64,000 nucleotides of DNA from Candidatus Lindowbacteria bacterium RIFCSPLOWO2_12_FULL_62_27 (GCA_001784175.1 MFPR01000017.1:150975-214974), one strand, 5' to 3'. Shown: positions 42,567 through 51,373, counted from the stretch's first letter. Notes: generated by a model not told the origin, from the letters alone. Program-made: numbers and translations.

Positions 42567-43754
42567 GTGCCCCGATACGAAATCTACCATCTTCAGGCCA
42601 ACGTGATGTTCGACGCCCCGCTCTATACCCCCGAGAAGCTCCTCCTCATGCCCGCCCGGCGCCTCGTGACCGCCGACGATCTGGCCGCCCTCAAAAAGTG
42701 GCAGGTCGACTACGTGGAGACGTCCGGCCGGAAGCTGACGGACCAGGAAGTGGAGCGCATTCTTCAGACGATGATGGCGAAGAAGGCCTCGACGCGGGCG
42801 CTGTACGGGAAGGTCAAGGACTACGAGAAGAAGCGGGCGTTCGAGTTTTATGTGGACGCCGAGGGACTCGTGCGCACCATGTCCGAAGCGCTTTGCTCCG
42901 GGATGCGCGTCGATCCGGAGAAGCCGCGGGGTCTGGTGAGGCGGCTGGTCGAGGAGATCCGCCGCAGCCGCGACATTTATTTGAACATCATTCACAACGA
43001 TTACGGCAAGGAGGAGCACCTGGTGTTTCACATGCTCAACAACATGGTCCTGTGCCTGACGATCGGCGTCTCGTCCAACATGCGCGAGGAGGATCTGCTG
43101 ACCCTCGGCCTCGGCGCCTTTTTCGCCGACATCGGGATGCTCAAGGTTCCCAAGCACGTCCGGGACAAGACGCGGGAGCTGACGGAATCGGACCTTTCCA
43201 TGATCCGCAAGCATCCGCTCGAAAGCGAGAAGATCCTGAACCGGTGGATTGAAGATTACGACGACGCGGTCATCCGGATGGCGGTCGAGCATCATGAGAA
43301 CGTCGACGGCAGCGGTTATCCGTACGGCAAGAAATCGCACGAGATCCACAGCCACGCCAAGATTCTCGCACTGGCCGACGTTTACAACGCCATGACCAAG
43401 AAACGGACCTACCGGGAGGGCAAGGCGGCGGTGTCGGCGATGAAGGAGCTCCTGCTCATGAAGGACAAAAAATTCGACGCCGCCATCCTGAAGACCTTTC
43501 TCGGCGTCATGTCGGTCTTCCCGGTCGGCACGATCATCAAGCTGTCGGACGGGACGTTCGCGCTCGTGGTGCGCCCGAACGTCGGCATGCCGCTTCAGCC
43601 GATCGTCAAGGTTTTGTTCGACGCCGAGGGCAAGCGCCTGGAGCAGCCGGTGCTGGTCGATTTGAGGAGCGAGTCGCCGCAAGACGGCGTGAAGATCGTG
43701 GGTCCGGTGGATCCGGCGTCGCTTCCCAGGATTGACATTGTCGACGAGCTCTGA
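42567..43754 (+). CDS. Second HD-GYP-like protein with altered metal motif
   Basis: A 395-residue paralogue of the preceding gene from GTG 42567 (ATG 42606 is an alternative). The N-terminal module is similar (L-Q-A-N-V-M-F-D-A-P-L-Y-T-P). The HD-GYP region retains H-H-E-N-V-D-G-S-G-Y-P, but the core H-D pair reads F-F-A-D-I-G-M, so the metal-binding His is Ala. It may be a non-catalytic partner or sensor of the first protein. The 3' end overlaps yraN by 23 bp. Confidence 0.85.
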   Translation: MPRYEIYHLQANVMFDAPLYTPEKLLLMPARRLVTADDLAALKKWQVDYVETSGRKLTDQEVERILQTMMAKKASTRALYGKVKDYEKKRAFEFYVDAEGLVRTMSEALCSGMRVDPEKPRGLVRRLVEEIRRSRDIYLNIIHNDYGKEEHLVFHMLNNMVLCLTIGVSSNMREEDLLTLGLGAFFADIGMLKVPKHVRDKTRELTESDLSMIRKHPLESEKILNRWIEDYDDAVIRMAVEHHENVDGSGYPYGKKSHEIHSHAKILALADVYNAMTKKRTYREGKAAVSAMKELLLMKDKKFDAAILKTFLGVMSVFPVGTIIKLSDGTFALVVRPNVGMPLQPIVKVLFDAEGKRLEQPVLVDLRSESPQDGVKIVGPVDPASLPRIDIVDEL

Positions 43755-44130
43755 AAGCTCGACGGCGAAGTCCGCGCCGGCCGTGGGCCGATGGGCGGAG
43801 GACACGGCGGCGGCGTTTCTCGAATCCAAAGGATGCCGCATCCTCTCGAGAAATTTCCGGACGCGCGCCGGCGAAATCGATCTCGTCGCGGAAGAGGGCG
43901 AGACGCTGGTGCTGGTCGAGGTCAAGTACCGGTCGGATGAGGCATTCGCGCCGGCCGAAGAAGCCTGGACCGCTTCGAAACGCAAGAAGGTTCTCAAGGC
44001 TGGCCGGTGGGCGGCCGCGCGGTGGGGCCGATCGAGGGCCGTGCGGTTTGACCTGATCGTTCTGGTCGGCCCGCCGGATCGGGCGGAAACCCGGCATTAT
44101 TCCAACGTGATCGAGGGCGTGGATCTTTGA
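43732..44130 (+). CDS. YraN/UPF0102-family endonuclease-like protein
   Basis: A 132-residue protein from TTG 43732 (TTG 43738 is equally possible). The restriction-endonuclease-like core is G-R-W-A-E-D-T-A-A-A-F-L, then R-N-F-R-T-R-A-G-E-I-D-L-V-A and L-V-L-V-E-V-K-Y-R-S, which supplies the E-x-D and E-V-K catalytic residues. K-R-K-K-V-L follows. Family members are predicted Holliday-junction or structure-specific nucleases, largely uncharacterised. Overlap with coaX (4 bp) places it in the same transcript. Confidence 0.9.
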   Translation: MTLSTSSESSTAKSAPAVGRWAEDTAAAFLESKGCRILSRNFRTRAGEIDLVAEEGETLVLVEVKYRSDEAFAPAEEAWTASKRKKVLKAGRWAAARWGRSRAVRFDLIVLVGPPDRAETRHYSNVIEGVDL

Positions 44131-44927
44131 AGGCGCGATCGTCCGGCAAGACGCTCGCCGTCGACATCGGAAACACCAACATCACCCTGGGCGTGTTTCA
44201 GGACTCGCGGCTGCTCTGTTCCGCGCGGGCGGTCACCGGCCGGCGGACGGTGGACGAGATGGAGGTGGTGATTTCGGCGCTCCTCGCGCAGCGCGGCGTT
44301 GCGCTGTCGAAGATCGCGGTTTCCGTGGTGGCGTCGGTGGTCCCGGACGTGACGCCTGCCTTGGTGTCTGCGCTCCGGCGCCATCACCGGACGGTCGTGG
44401 ATGTGAACGACCCGAAGGCCCGGGCGCTGGTGCCGGTCGATTACCGGCCGGTCGCGTCTGTCGGCGCGGACCGGCTCGCCAACGCCGTCGCGGCGCACCA
44501 GATGTATCCGAAGGGCCGCGCGAAGATCGTGGTCGATTTCGGGACCGCCACCACGTTTGACTGCGTTTCAGCCGATGGCGTGTATCTGGGGGGCGCGATC
44601 CATCCGGGGGTCGAAATTTCAGCCCAATCGCTCTTTGAAAAAACGGCGCAGCTTCCCCGGATCGATTTCACCCCGGAGCGGCGCGCGGTGGGCAAAGACA
44701 CGCAGAGCAGCATCCGAGCGGGTTTATTTTTCGGCATCGTCGGCGCGGTTCGGGAGCTGATCCGGCAGATCGAACGCGAGATCGGCCCGTCGTACCGGAT
44801 CGGCGCCGGGGGTCTGGCGCCGCTGGTCTGCCCCGCGGTCGGCGGCTTTCACGCGGTGGACGCGGACCTGACGCTCAAGGGCATCAAGATGTGGTTTGAC
44901 AAATTCCGTGCATCGCAAGTAGCGTAG
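44127..44927 (+). CDS. coaX: Type III pantothenate kinase
   Basis: A 266-residue ASKHA-fold kinase that phosphorylates pantothenate, the first step of coenzyme A synthesis. The start is TTG 44127, overlapping the yraN stop. Motifs: L-A-V-D-I-G-N-T-N-I-T-L-G (phosphate-1), G-A-D-R-L-A-N near 112, V-D-F-G-T-A-T-T-F-D (phosphate-2) and G-G-A-I-H-P-G. The usual birA neighbour is absent. Confidence 0.94.
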   Translation: MKARSSGKTLAVDIGNTNITLGVFQDSRLLCSARAVTGRRTVDEMEVVISALLAQRGVALSKIAVSVVASVVPDVTPALVSALRRHHRTVVDVNDPKARALVPVDYRPVASVGADRLANAVAAHQMYPKGRAKIVVDFGTATTFDCVSADGVYLGGAIHPGVEISAQSLFEKTAQLPRIDFTPERRAVGKDTQSSIRAGLFFGIVGAVRELIRQIEREIGPSYRIGAGGLAPLVCPAVGGFHAVDADLTLKGIKMWFDKFRASQVA

Positions 44928-44933
44928 CGGGAT

Positions 44934-45392
44934 ATGGCGCTGCCGATCAGTTCAAGCTACCGGATTTTCTGGACCGGAAAATATCTCGAACGCGCGGAGG
45001 TTCTGGCCCGGCTTCTGGACCAGAAACTGCTGCACACCTTTGACATGTCGCCCGCCCAAAAGCTCGTGGCGTGGGAGGAACTCCTCAAGGCCTTCGGTGT
45101 CCACACGGAGTACGTCCGGCGGCACACGGAAGTGTCGACCGCGGAGGTTCTACAGTTTTTCGTACTCGAGGAGCAGTCGCCGACCTCCATCCTGAATTCG
45201 ATGCACATGGCCCGGGAAAATATTTCGGGGTCGATGCCCGACGACATCTTCGTCGTTGTCAACAAGCTCTATCTGAAACTTCGCGACAAATCCGCCGCAG
45301 AGGCCTTGGCGAAAAAACCGCATGAATTCCTGAGCGAAGTCATCCAGACGTGCATGCAGGTGGTCGGGATCGTCAACCGGCTGTGGGGATGA
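44934..45392 (+). CDS. Short alpha-E (DUF403)-like helical protein
   Basis: A 152-residue all-helical protein. The N-terminus (Y-R-I-F-W-T-G-K-Y-L-E-R-A-E-V-L-A-R-L-L-D) matches the opening of alpha-E proteins, which are normally about 310 residues. W-E-E-L-L-K-A-F-G, F-F-V-L-E-E-Q-S-P-T-S-I and A-R-E-N-I also fit, but the second half is missing and no frameshift is evident. Full-length alpha-E proteins usually accompany an ATP-grasp ligase and a transglutaminase; neither is here. It overlaps tyrS as ATGA. The function is unknown. Confidence 0.75.
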   Translation: MALPISSSYRIFWTGKYLERAEVLARLLDQKLLHTFDMSPAQKLVAWEELLKAFGVHTEYVRRHTEVSTAEVLQFFVLEEQSPTSILNSMHMARENISGSMPDDIFVVVNKLYLKLRDKSAAEALAKKPHEFLSEVIQTCMQVVGIVNRLWG

Positions 45393-46573
45393 CCGCCGAT
45401 CCCCACCCGCTCCTTCGGGGCGTCGTCGAGGCGATTCCGGAAGGGGATCTCTTGCGGCGCGCGTCGCAGAAGAAGCTGCGGGTCAAGTTCGGCGTCGATC
45501 CCACCGCGCCGGATTTGCATCTGGGGCATCTGGTCGTCCTGCGGAAACTCCGGCAGTTCCAGGAACTCGGCCACACGGTCGTCTACATCATCGGCGATTT
45601 CACCGCGCGGATCGGCGACCCCTCGGGCCGCAAGACCACCCGGCCGCCGCTGGAGCCGGACGTGATTGAGGCGAACGCCCGGACGTATCTCGACCAGGTC
45701 TTTCAGGTGCTGGACCGCGACCGGACGGAGGTCGTGCGGAACGGGGAGTGGTTTGGGAAAATGGGATTCGCGGATGTTCTGAGACTGGCAGGGTCCGGAA
45801 CGGTTGCGCGGACGCTTGAACGCGACGATTTCGCCGAACGGGTGAAAACCGGCAGTCCGATCGGGGTACACGAGCTTCTGTATCCGCTCATGCAGGGATA
45901 CGATTCGGTGGCGGTGCGAGCGGACGTGGAGATCGGCGCGACGGACCAGAAGTTCAACCTTCTCGTCGGCCGCGATCTGCAGGAGCGCGCGGGCCAGGCG
46001 CCGCAGGTCATCGTGACGATGCCGCTTCTGGTCGGGACCGACGGAACGCAAAAGATGAGCAAGAGCTACGGGAATCACATCGCCTTCCGGGACGATCCCG
46101 AGAATTTCTACGGAAAGGTCATGTCGATCCCCGACGCCCTCCTCTTCGACTACTGGCGGCTCCTGACCGACCGGGATGAGAACGAGATCGGGGAAATGGC
46201 CAAAGCCTGCGCGGCCGGCCGCGAAAACCCGCGGGACGTCAAGGCGGCGCTGGCGCGCGAGCTTGTTTCATTTTTCCACGGCGCGGAATCAGCCGGCCGC
46301 GCCGAGCGGCATTTTCAGAAAGTCGTGGTTTCGAAGGACGCGCCGGACGACGTCGAGGAATTCCGCGTGGAGGCCGGCGCCGCCGCGGACCTCGCGGGCC
46401 TGCTCGCGAAGGCCATGCTGGTGCCGTCCAAGAGCGAGGCCCGCCGGATGCTGCGGCAGGGCGCGGTGTACGTGAACGGGCAGCGGATGGATGAGAAGAC
46501 GGCTTATCTTCCGAAGGACGGGGACCTCTTCAAAGTCGGCAAGCGGCGGTTTGTCCGGCTGCGCGTCTCGTGA
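45389..46573 (+). CDS. tyrS: Tyrosyl-tRNA synthetase
   Basis: The protein has 394 residues from ATG 45389. The class I signatures are H-L-G-H at 44-47 (HIGH) and K-M-S-K-S near 225. D-F-T-A-R-I-G-D-P-S-G-R follows the HIGH region, and an S4 RNA-binding domain with S-E-A-R-R-M-L-R-Q-G-A-V-Y-V-N-G closes the C-terminus. The H-L-G-H variant and length fit the TyrZ-type bacterial branch. It charges tRNA-Tyr. Its stop overlaps the PAS-LuxR gene as GTGA. Confidence 0.96.
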   Translation: MTADPHPLLRGVVEAIPEGDLLRRASQKKLRVKFGVDPTAPDLHLGHLVVLRKLRQFQELGHTVVYIIGDFTARIGDPSGRKTTRPPLEPDVIEANARTYLDQVFQVLDRDRTEVVRNGEWFGKMGFADVLRLAGSGTVARTLERDDFAERVKTGSPIGVHELLYPLMQGYDSVAVRADVEIGATDQKFNLLVGRDLQERAGQAPQVIVTMPLLVGTDGTQKMSKSYGNHIAFRDDPENFYGKVMSIPDALLFDYWRLLTDRDENEIGEMAKACAAGRENPRDVKAALARELVSFFHGAESAGRAERHFQKVVVSKDAPDDVEEFRVEAGAAADLAGLLAKAMLVPSKSEARRMLRQGAVYVNGQRMDEKTAYLPKDGDLFKVGKRRFVRLRVS

Positions 46574-47214
46574 GCAGGCTCGGGACGCTCTTTTCGCGCA
46601 CCGCCGACGGCGTGTTCGTATCGGACGTGAACACGCATCGGATCGTCTATTGGAATCACGCGGCTCAGTCGATCTTCGGCCGGCCCTCCTCGAACGTGTG
46701 CGGCAAGTTCTGTCACGACGTGGTGCGCGGGATGTCCCGCGACGGCACGCCGTTCTGCGGCCCGGATTGCCCGGTGAAGTGGGCGGCGCGGAGCGGCCGG
46801 GTCGTTCGGCATTTCGATCTGATCACGCATGCCGCTTCCGGCCGGAAAATCCGGCTCGACGTGAGCATCCTCGTCGTCTGGGCCGGCCCGGGCCGGAAAC
46901 TCCGGGTGGTGCATCTGTTTCGAAAAAAGACGGCTTCGATTCTTCGGCCGCCCCGCCCGGCCGGATCGCCGGGCGCGCGCATCCGTTTGGCGCCGGCCGA
47001 CGGTGAAATCCTCATCGCCCTCACCCGCCGCGAGCGCGATGTGCTCGACCACATGGCGGACGGCCTCTCCACGAGGGCGCTCGCCGCCCGGCTGGGCATC
47101 CGGTACCTGACGGCCCGCACGCACATCCAGCGCATCCTTTCGAAACTCGGCGTGCACACCCGCGTCGAAGCGGTCCTTCTGGCCATCCGGCGGCCGCGGG
47201 CTCCGGGGGGCTGA
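46570..47214 (+). CDS. PAS domain LuxR-type response regulator (paralogue 1)
   Basis: A 214-residue protein from GTG 46570. Residues 5-120 form a PAS domain (T-A-D-G-V-F-V-S-D, I-V-Y-W-N-H-A-A) with a Cys cluster C-G-K-F-C-H-D-V-V and F-C-G-P-D-C. Residues 150-205 form a LuxR/GerE helix-turn-helix (L-T-R-R-E-R-D-V-L-D-H-M-A-D-G, L-G-I-R-Y-L-T-A-R-T-H-I-Q-R-I-L). It lacks a phosphoreceiver domain and an acyl-homoserine-lactone domain. A paralogue lies at 59665. A lux-box-like dyad 16 bp downstream controls the next gene, so this is a candidate activator of it. The cysteines could hold a metal, cluster or redox switch. Confidence 0.85.
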   Translation: MSRLGTLFSRTADGVFVSDVNTHRIVYWNHAAQSIFGRPSSNVCGKFCHDVVRGMSRDGTPFCGPDCPVKWAARSGRVVRHFDLITHAASGRKIRLDVSILVVWAGPGRKLRVVHLFRKKTASILRPPRPAGSPGARIRLAPADGEILIALTRRERDVLDHMADGLSTRALAARLGIRYLTARTHIQRILSKLGVHTRVEAVLLAIRRPRAPGG

Positions 47215-47229
47215 TCCCGCCGCGGGCGG

Positions 47230-47277
47230 TATACTGCATTTGCTGTATTGATTCTTTCCGGCCGGCTCATCTTACAT
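47230..47277 (+). promoter_or_regulatory. Lux-box-like dyad plus promoter upstream of the aminotransferase-transketolase operon (box A)
   Basis: The 20-bp imperfect dyad TATACTGCATTTGCTGTATT covers 47230-47249. It overlaps the -35-like TTGATT (47248-47253), which is followed after 18 nt by TTACAT (47272-47277). The start codon is 6 nt later at 47283, implying a leaderless transcript. The same arrangement with identical distances occurs at 59609-59656, including TTGATTCT, TCCG and TCATCTTA. The dyad centre would be at about -44, a class II activator position typical for LuxR-type proteins. Confidence 0.7.
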
Positions 47278-47282
47278 GAAGC

Positions 47283-48953
47283 ATGACGCTTTTCGGCAGA
47301 TCGCTGGACCGGTTCCCGTTTCATCTGCTCAACCTCGCCGCGTCCAAACTGGCCGGTGGGAACACCGGCCGGCTCCGCTCGCATCTCGTCCGGGGCATCC
47401 TCGAGATGAACCACGAATTTGCCGCGAGCCTCCGGCGCGGCGTGCCGTCCCATCCCTGCTGCCGGCCGCTCTTCATGCGGAATCTCTCCTGCGGCGCGCC
47501 CCGGGCCGGCCTCAACAACAGCGTCGAAACCTGGCTCAGCGAATCGGCCTTCGGGTTCGGCGCCATCATCGCCGCGATGGAGGAGACGGACCGGGCCGCC
47601 GCCGATTCGCCGCAGATGCTGGAACTTCTGAGGGAATCCGACGGCGCCGTTCCGGAATTCGGCGCCCCTCCCTCGCGGACCGCCGCGCCCATCGCCAAGC
47701 TTTCCATCGGCGCGCCCGGAAGTCCGCCGCCGCGCATTCTCGTCGACAAGGAGATTGAACTCCTTTCGACGAAGGACCCTGCGGACCTCCGGTCCCTCTA
47801 TGCGTATCTGCCGGGTCCGGGCAGCGCCCAAACCCTCGGCGCGATCGCCCGGCGGTACGGCGAGCAGTTCGGCGTGCGGATTTCACGAAGCGAAGTGATG
47901 ATGCTGGCCAGTTGCAAGAGCGCGATTTTCACGTTCCTCCTGGCCGTGCTCAATCCCGGCGAGGAGGTCGGCGGCATGACCCCGGAATTTCCGATGCACC
48001 GGTCCGTCCCGGAAATTCTCGGGCACCGGTACGTCAGTTGGGAGCCGCGGATCGACCGGGGCAAATTCACGTACGCCGTCGCCGATCTGGCGTGCCTCCT
48101 CCGGACGCATCCGCGCATGCGGGTGCTGATTCTTTCCTATCCCGGCAACCCGGCGCCGTTCATGTTCTCGGAGGAGGACCTGCGTGAGATCGTGGATCTG
48201 TGCCTCCGAAGCGGCGTGCGGATCTACGTCGACGCGCCTTATCACGAAATCATTTATCCCCAGATACCGGGCAACCGCTATCCGAATATTTTCCGGGCCC
48301 ATCCGGCGGCCCGCGACATCTGCGTGGTTTCGCTTTCGGAATCGAAGCGCCTCGCCGTGCCCGGCCGGCGCATCGGATACCTCATCGCGCCCGAGGGCAT
48401 CATCCGCGCCATGACGCGCCTCGCGATCAATTTCTGGAGCTGCCCGAATTCCCTCAACGACCGGCTGATGCAGTGGGCCTACGGCGACGGGTACGACGCA
48501 ATCGTTGCCTGGGTGCGGGACGAGGCGGCGAAGTACGGCGAGAAGGCCGCGCACACGTTCGGCCGCCTCAAGGAGCTGGAGGCCGACGGCCTCCTGCACA
48601 TCGAGCAGCCGCGCGGGGGATTCTACGCCTTCCCGATTCTGACGCCGGACTTCCTCGGCTGCGCCGGCATGAAGGCCCTCGCCGGCCGGGGCCTGGAGGG
48701 CGTTCGGGGGCTGGCGATCTATCTTCTGCTGGTCTACAAGACCGCCGCCATTCCGGGCACGAGTTTCGCCGACCCGAAATCGTTCGTGGGCCGGAGCGGC
48801 ATCCGGATTTCGTTCGCGGGCCGCCGCGTTGAGGATGTGGCGGTGGGCCTCGAGAGGTTCTGCGGGGCACTGCGGTCCTTGAAGACCGGGACCGTTTTCG
48901 GCATCCCGGAGAAATACGGAAATCACGTCGACGAGCTTCTGGCCGTCCTTTAA
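47283..48953 (+). CDS. PLP-dependent aminotransferase, class I/II fold, with long N-terminal extension
   Basis: A 556-residue protein. Residues 1-150 are an extension without a recognised domain (R-N-L-S-C-G-A-P and S-A-F-G-F-G-A are visible). The aminotransferase core runs from about 165: Y-A-Y-L-P-G-P-G, L-S-Y-P-G-N-P-A-P, V-D-A-P-Y-H-E-I-I-Y and the PLP lysine Lys355 in S-L-S-E-S-K-R-L-A-V-P-G-R-R-I-G-Y. A closing Arg is in G-I-R-I-S-F. The substrate is unknown. With transketolase 21 bp downstream it forms an operon controlled by box A. Confidence 0.82.
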   Translation: MTLFGRSLDRFPFHLLNLAASKLAGGNTGRLRSHLVRGILEMNHEFAASLRRGVPSHPCCRPLFMRNLSCGAPRAGLNNSVETWLSESAFGFGAIIAAMEETDRAAADSPQMLELLRESDGAVPEFGAPPSRTAAPIAKLSIGAPGSPPPRILVDKEIELLSTKDPADLRSLYAYLPGPGSAQTLGAIARRYGEQFGVRISRSEVMMLASCKSAIFTFLLAVLNPGEEVGGMTPEFPMHRSVPEILGHRYVSWEPRIDRGKFTYAVADLACLLRTHPRMRVLILSYPGNPAPFMFSEEDLREIVDLCLRSGVRIYVDAPYHEIIYPQIPGNRYPNIFRAHPAARDICVVSLSESKRLAVPGRRIGYLIAPEGIIRAMTRLAINFWSCPNSLNDRLMQWAYGDGYDAIVAWVRDEAAKYGEKAAHTFGRLKELEADGLLHIEQPRGGFYAFPILTPDFLGCAGMKALAGRGLEGVRGLAIYLLLVYKTAAIPGTSFADPKSFVGRSGIRISFAGRRVEDVAVGLERFCGALRSLKTGTVFGIPEKYGNHVDELLAVL

Positions 48954-48974
48954 AATTCTGAAGGAGGAATGCTC

Positions 48975-51368
48975 ATGACCTGCGCCACGTTTGGGGGACT
49001 GGGAACATTCAAACTCGAGGGCGTCAACCACGTTCATCCGGTCGTCCACCGGCCGGACGTCGAGTACGTCGACGTCGGTGATCTGCTCGATGGCCGCGCC
49101 TATCTCAAATCCGCCGACCGGGCGATCCTCGACCGCATCTTCATTCTGCAGCGCGCTCTTCTGTCCATGCTCTTCAACTTCGCGCAATCGGGACACCCCG
49201 GCGGATCCATCTCCGTGAGCCGCGCGCTCATCGTGCTCTTTCTCACGGACCGGACCGCCTATGACATCGGCGATCCGTGGCGGCGGGACGCCGACATCGT
49301 GTCCATGGCCGCCGGCCACAAGGCGATGGGATGGTACGCGTTCAACGCGATCCTGAATGAGGCCGTCCGGCAGGCCAAGCCGGGGCTTCTGTCGGCCAAT
49401 CGTAAAAACTCGCTCTTCCTCGAAGACCTCCTCGGATTCCGAAAAAACGAGGCGGTCCTGACGCCGCTCCGGGAGAAATTCAGGTCGAAATGCCTGGACG
49501 GCCATCCGACGCCCGCGACGCCTTTCACGTATCTGGCCACGGGCGCGTCCGGCGTGGGCGTGGCGTCGACCGCGGGGCTGGCGATCGCGGCGCGCGATGT
49601 CCACCGCACGATGCCGCCGCGGGTGTACTGCCTCGAAGGCGAAGGCGGAATGACGCCGGGCCGCGTCGAGGAAACGCTCCAGATCGCCGAGCGCGCACAG
49701 CTTGGCAATTTCATCATGGTCGTCGACCACAACGACGCCTCCATCGACGTGCCGGGTGTCTGCGCCGGCGACTACACCTTCGTCAAGCCGGAGGAACGGG
49801 GCCTCTTGCACGGATTCAATACGGCGGTCGCCGACGGAAAGAATTTCGACCAGGTCGTCGCCGCGTTCGATTACGCCTGCCAGTATTTCCAGCACACGCG
49901 GCCCGCGATGATCGTCCTGCGCACCGAAAAGGGCGAGGGCTATGGGATCGGCACGAACAAAAGCCACGGCGCGGGGCACAAGATGGATTCCGACGCGTAT
50001 TTCGCCGCGCAGAAGGTTTTCCGCGAAACATTCGGCGTGGAGCTGCCGAAAGGCGCGGGCGGGTCGGCGGCCGCGGTCGAGGAGAATTTCTGGAAGAGTC
50101 TGTTGACCGTCCGCGCCGTTCTTCAGAAGGACGCCGCGGTGCGGGAATTCATCGCCGAGCGCGTCGAGGTCGCGAAGGTACGGCTGGGAAAACTTGCGGA
50201 ACAGCGGGACCGCTTCAACGGAAACGGTTCGAGCCGGACGCCGGATTTGACGGCCATCGAGCAACTGGACCCGGCCCACCCACCGGAGGCGATTCAGCCC
50301 AAACCCGGCGCGAAGATGGCCCTGCGCGAGGCCTTGGCGAGAACGCTGGGCGAAATCAACCGCGTGTCGAAGGGTGGCGTGTTCCTCGCCGCCGCCGACC
50401 TCTACGGTTCGCTCGATTTTCCCAAGGGCATCGAATACGTTCCCGTCGATACCGGGCATCCTGACGGCCGTGTGGTCGCGACCGGCATCACGGAGGACGG
50501 CTTCTCCGGCGTCATGGCCGGCATCTGCGCCTACGGGCGACACATCGGCGCCGGCGGATCGTATGCCGCGTTCATGACGCCGATGGGGTTCACAGCCGCG
50601 CGGCTCCTGGCGATCGGCCACGAAGTGAGCGGTCGGACGGCCAATCCCCTGATCCTGGTCGGCGGCCATGCCGGCCCAAAGACCGGTGAAGACGGTCCGA
50701 CCCATGCGGACCCCCAGGCGCTCTCGGCTTGGGCGTCCTTCCCGCGGCATTCCGCCATCACGCTGACGCCGTGGGACAATCTCGAACTTTGGCCGCTCGT
50801 CATTTCGGCCCTGAAGACGCGTCCCCGGCCTGCCGTGATCGTTCCGTTCGTGACGCGGCCGCAGGAAACGGTGATCGACCGCGCCGGGCTCGGGCTGGCC
50901 CCAGCGATCGAGGCAGTGAAGGGCGTGTATCATCTGTTGCCGGCGCGGGAGGGAGAAGTGGACGCGTATGTGGTCCTCCAGGGGTCGGCCGTCGTCCACG
51001 AACTGCTTTCAAACGACCGCGAGGTCCTGTTCGACATCCTGGAATCCGGCCTGAACATCGGATTTGTGTACGTTTCCAGCGCCGAGCTGTTCGACGCGCT
51101 GCCGGACGTCGAGCGGCGCGTCCTATGGAACGAGCAGATGGCCGGGCGCGCAATGGGCGTGACCGATTTCACGCTCGACACGATGATGCGCTGGATTCCG
51201 ACGGAGGAGGGTCGCGAGTCCTCCCTGCACCCGTTCAAGGCCGGACGTTTTCTCGGCAGCGGCATCGGGCCGCACGTGCTCAAGCAGGGCGGCCTTGCGG
51301 GCGAGGACATCCGGAATGCCGTGATCGAGTTTGCGAAAAGAATATCCGCGGAGCACGCCGCGCGCTGA
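48975..51368 (+). CDS. Transketolase-family ThDP enzyme with altered metal motif
   Basis: A 797-residue protein; AAGGAGG at 48961-48967 sets the start at ATG 48975 rather than 48969. The order of domains is transketolase-like: S-G-H-P-G-G-S near 75, A-A-G-H-K-A-M-G-W-Y-A, the ThDP site G-E-G-G-M then N 28 residues on (D-H-N-D), and E-D-G-F-S-G-V-M as the second-half Glu. Canonical transketolases have G-D-G; here the metal-binding Asp is Glu. It is longer than usual (about 660-700) and has a 50-residue N-terminal extension. It could be a transketolase with unusual substrates in the pathway of the upstream aminotransferase. Confidence 0.88.
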   Translation: MTCATFGGLGTFKLEGVNHVHPVVHRPDVEYVDVGDLLDGRAYLKSADRAILDRIFILQRALLSMLFNFAQSGHPGGSISVSRALIVLFLTDRTAYDIGDPWRRDADIVSMAAGHKAMGWYAFNAILNEAVRQAKPGLLSANRKNSLFLEDLLGFRKNEAVLTPLREKFRSKCLDGHPTPATPFTYLATGASGVGVASTAGLAIAARDVHRTMPPRVYCLEGEGGMTPGRVEETLQIAERAQLGNFIMVVDHNDASIDVPGVCAGDYTFVKPEERGLLHGFNTAVADGKNFDQVVAAFDYACQYFQHTRPAMIVLRTEKGEGYGIGTNKSHGAGHKMDSDAYFAAQKVFRETFGVELPKGAGGSAAAVEENFWKSLLTVRAVLQKDAAVREFIAERVEVAKVRLGKLAEQRDRFNGNGSSRTPDLTAIEQLDPAHPPEAIQPKPGAKMALREALARTLGEINRVSKGGVFLAAADLYGSLDFPKGIEYVPVDTGHPDGRVVATGITEDGFSGVMAGICAYGRHIGAGGSYAAFMTPMGFTAARLLAIGHEVSGRTANPLILVGGHAGPKTGEDGPTHADPQALSAWASFPRHSAITLTPWDNLELWPLVISALKTRPRPAVIVPFVTRPQETVIDRAGLGLAPAIEAVKGVYHLLPAREGEVDAYVVLQGSAVVHELLSNDREVLFDILESGLNIGFVYVSSAELFDALPDVERRVLWNEQMAGRAMGVTDFTLDTMMRWIPTEEGRESSLHPFKAGRFLGSGIGPHVLKQGGLAGEDIRNAVIEFAKRISAEHAAR

Positions 51369-51373
51369 ACGGT

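Noticed and set aside
47883-50999. 1038-codon minus-strand frame opposite the aminotransferase and transketolase
   Set aside because: Both sense genes carry full catalytic motifs; the antisense product has no recognisable domain.
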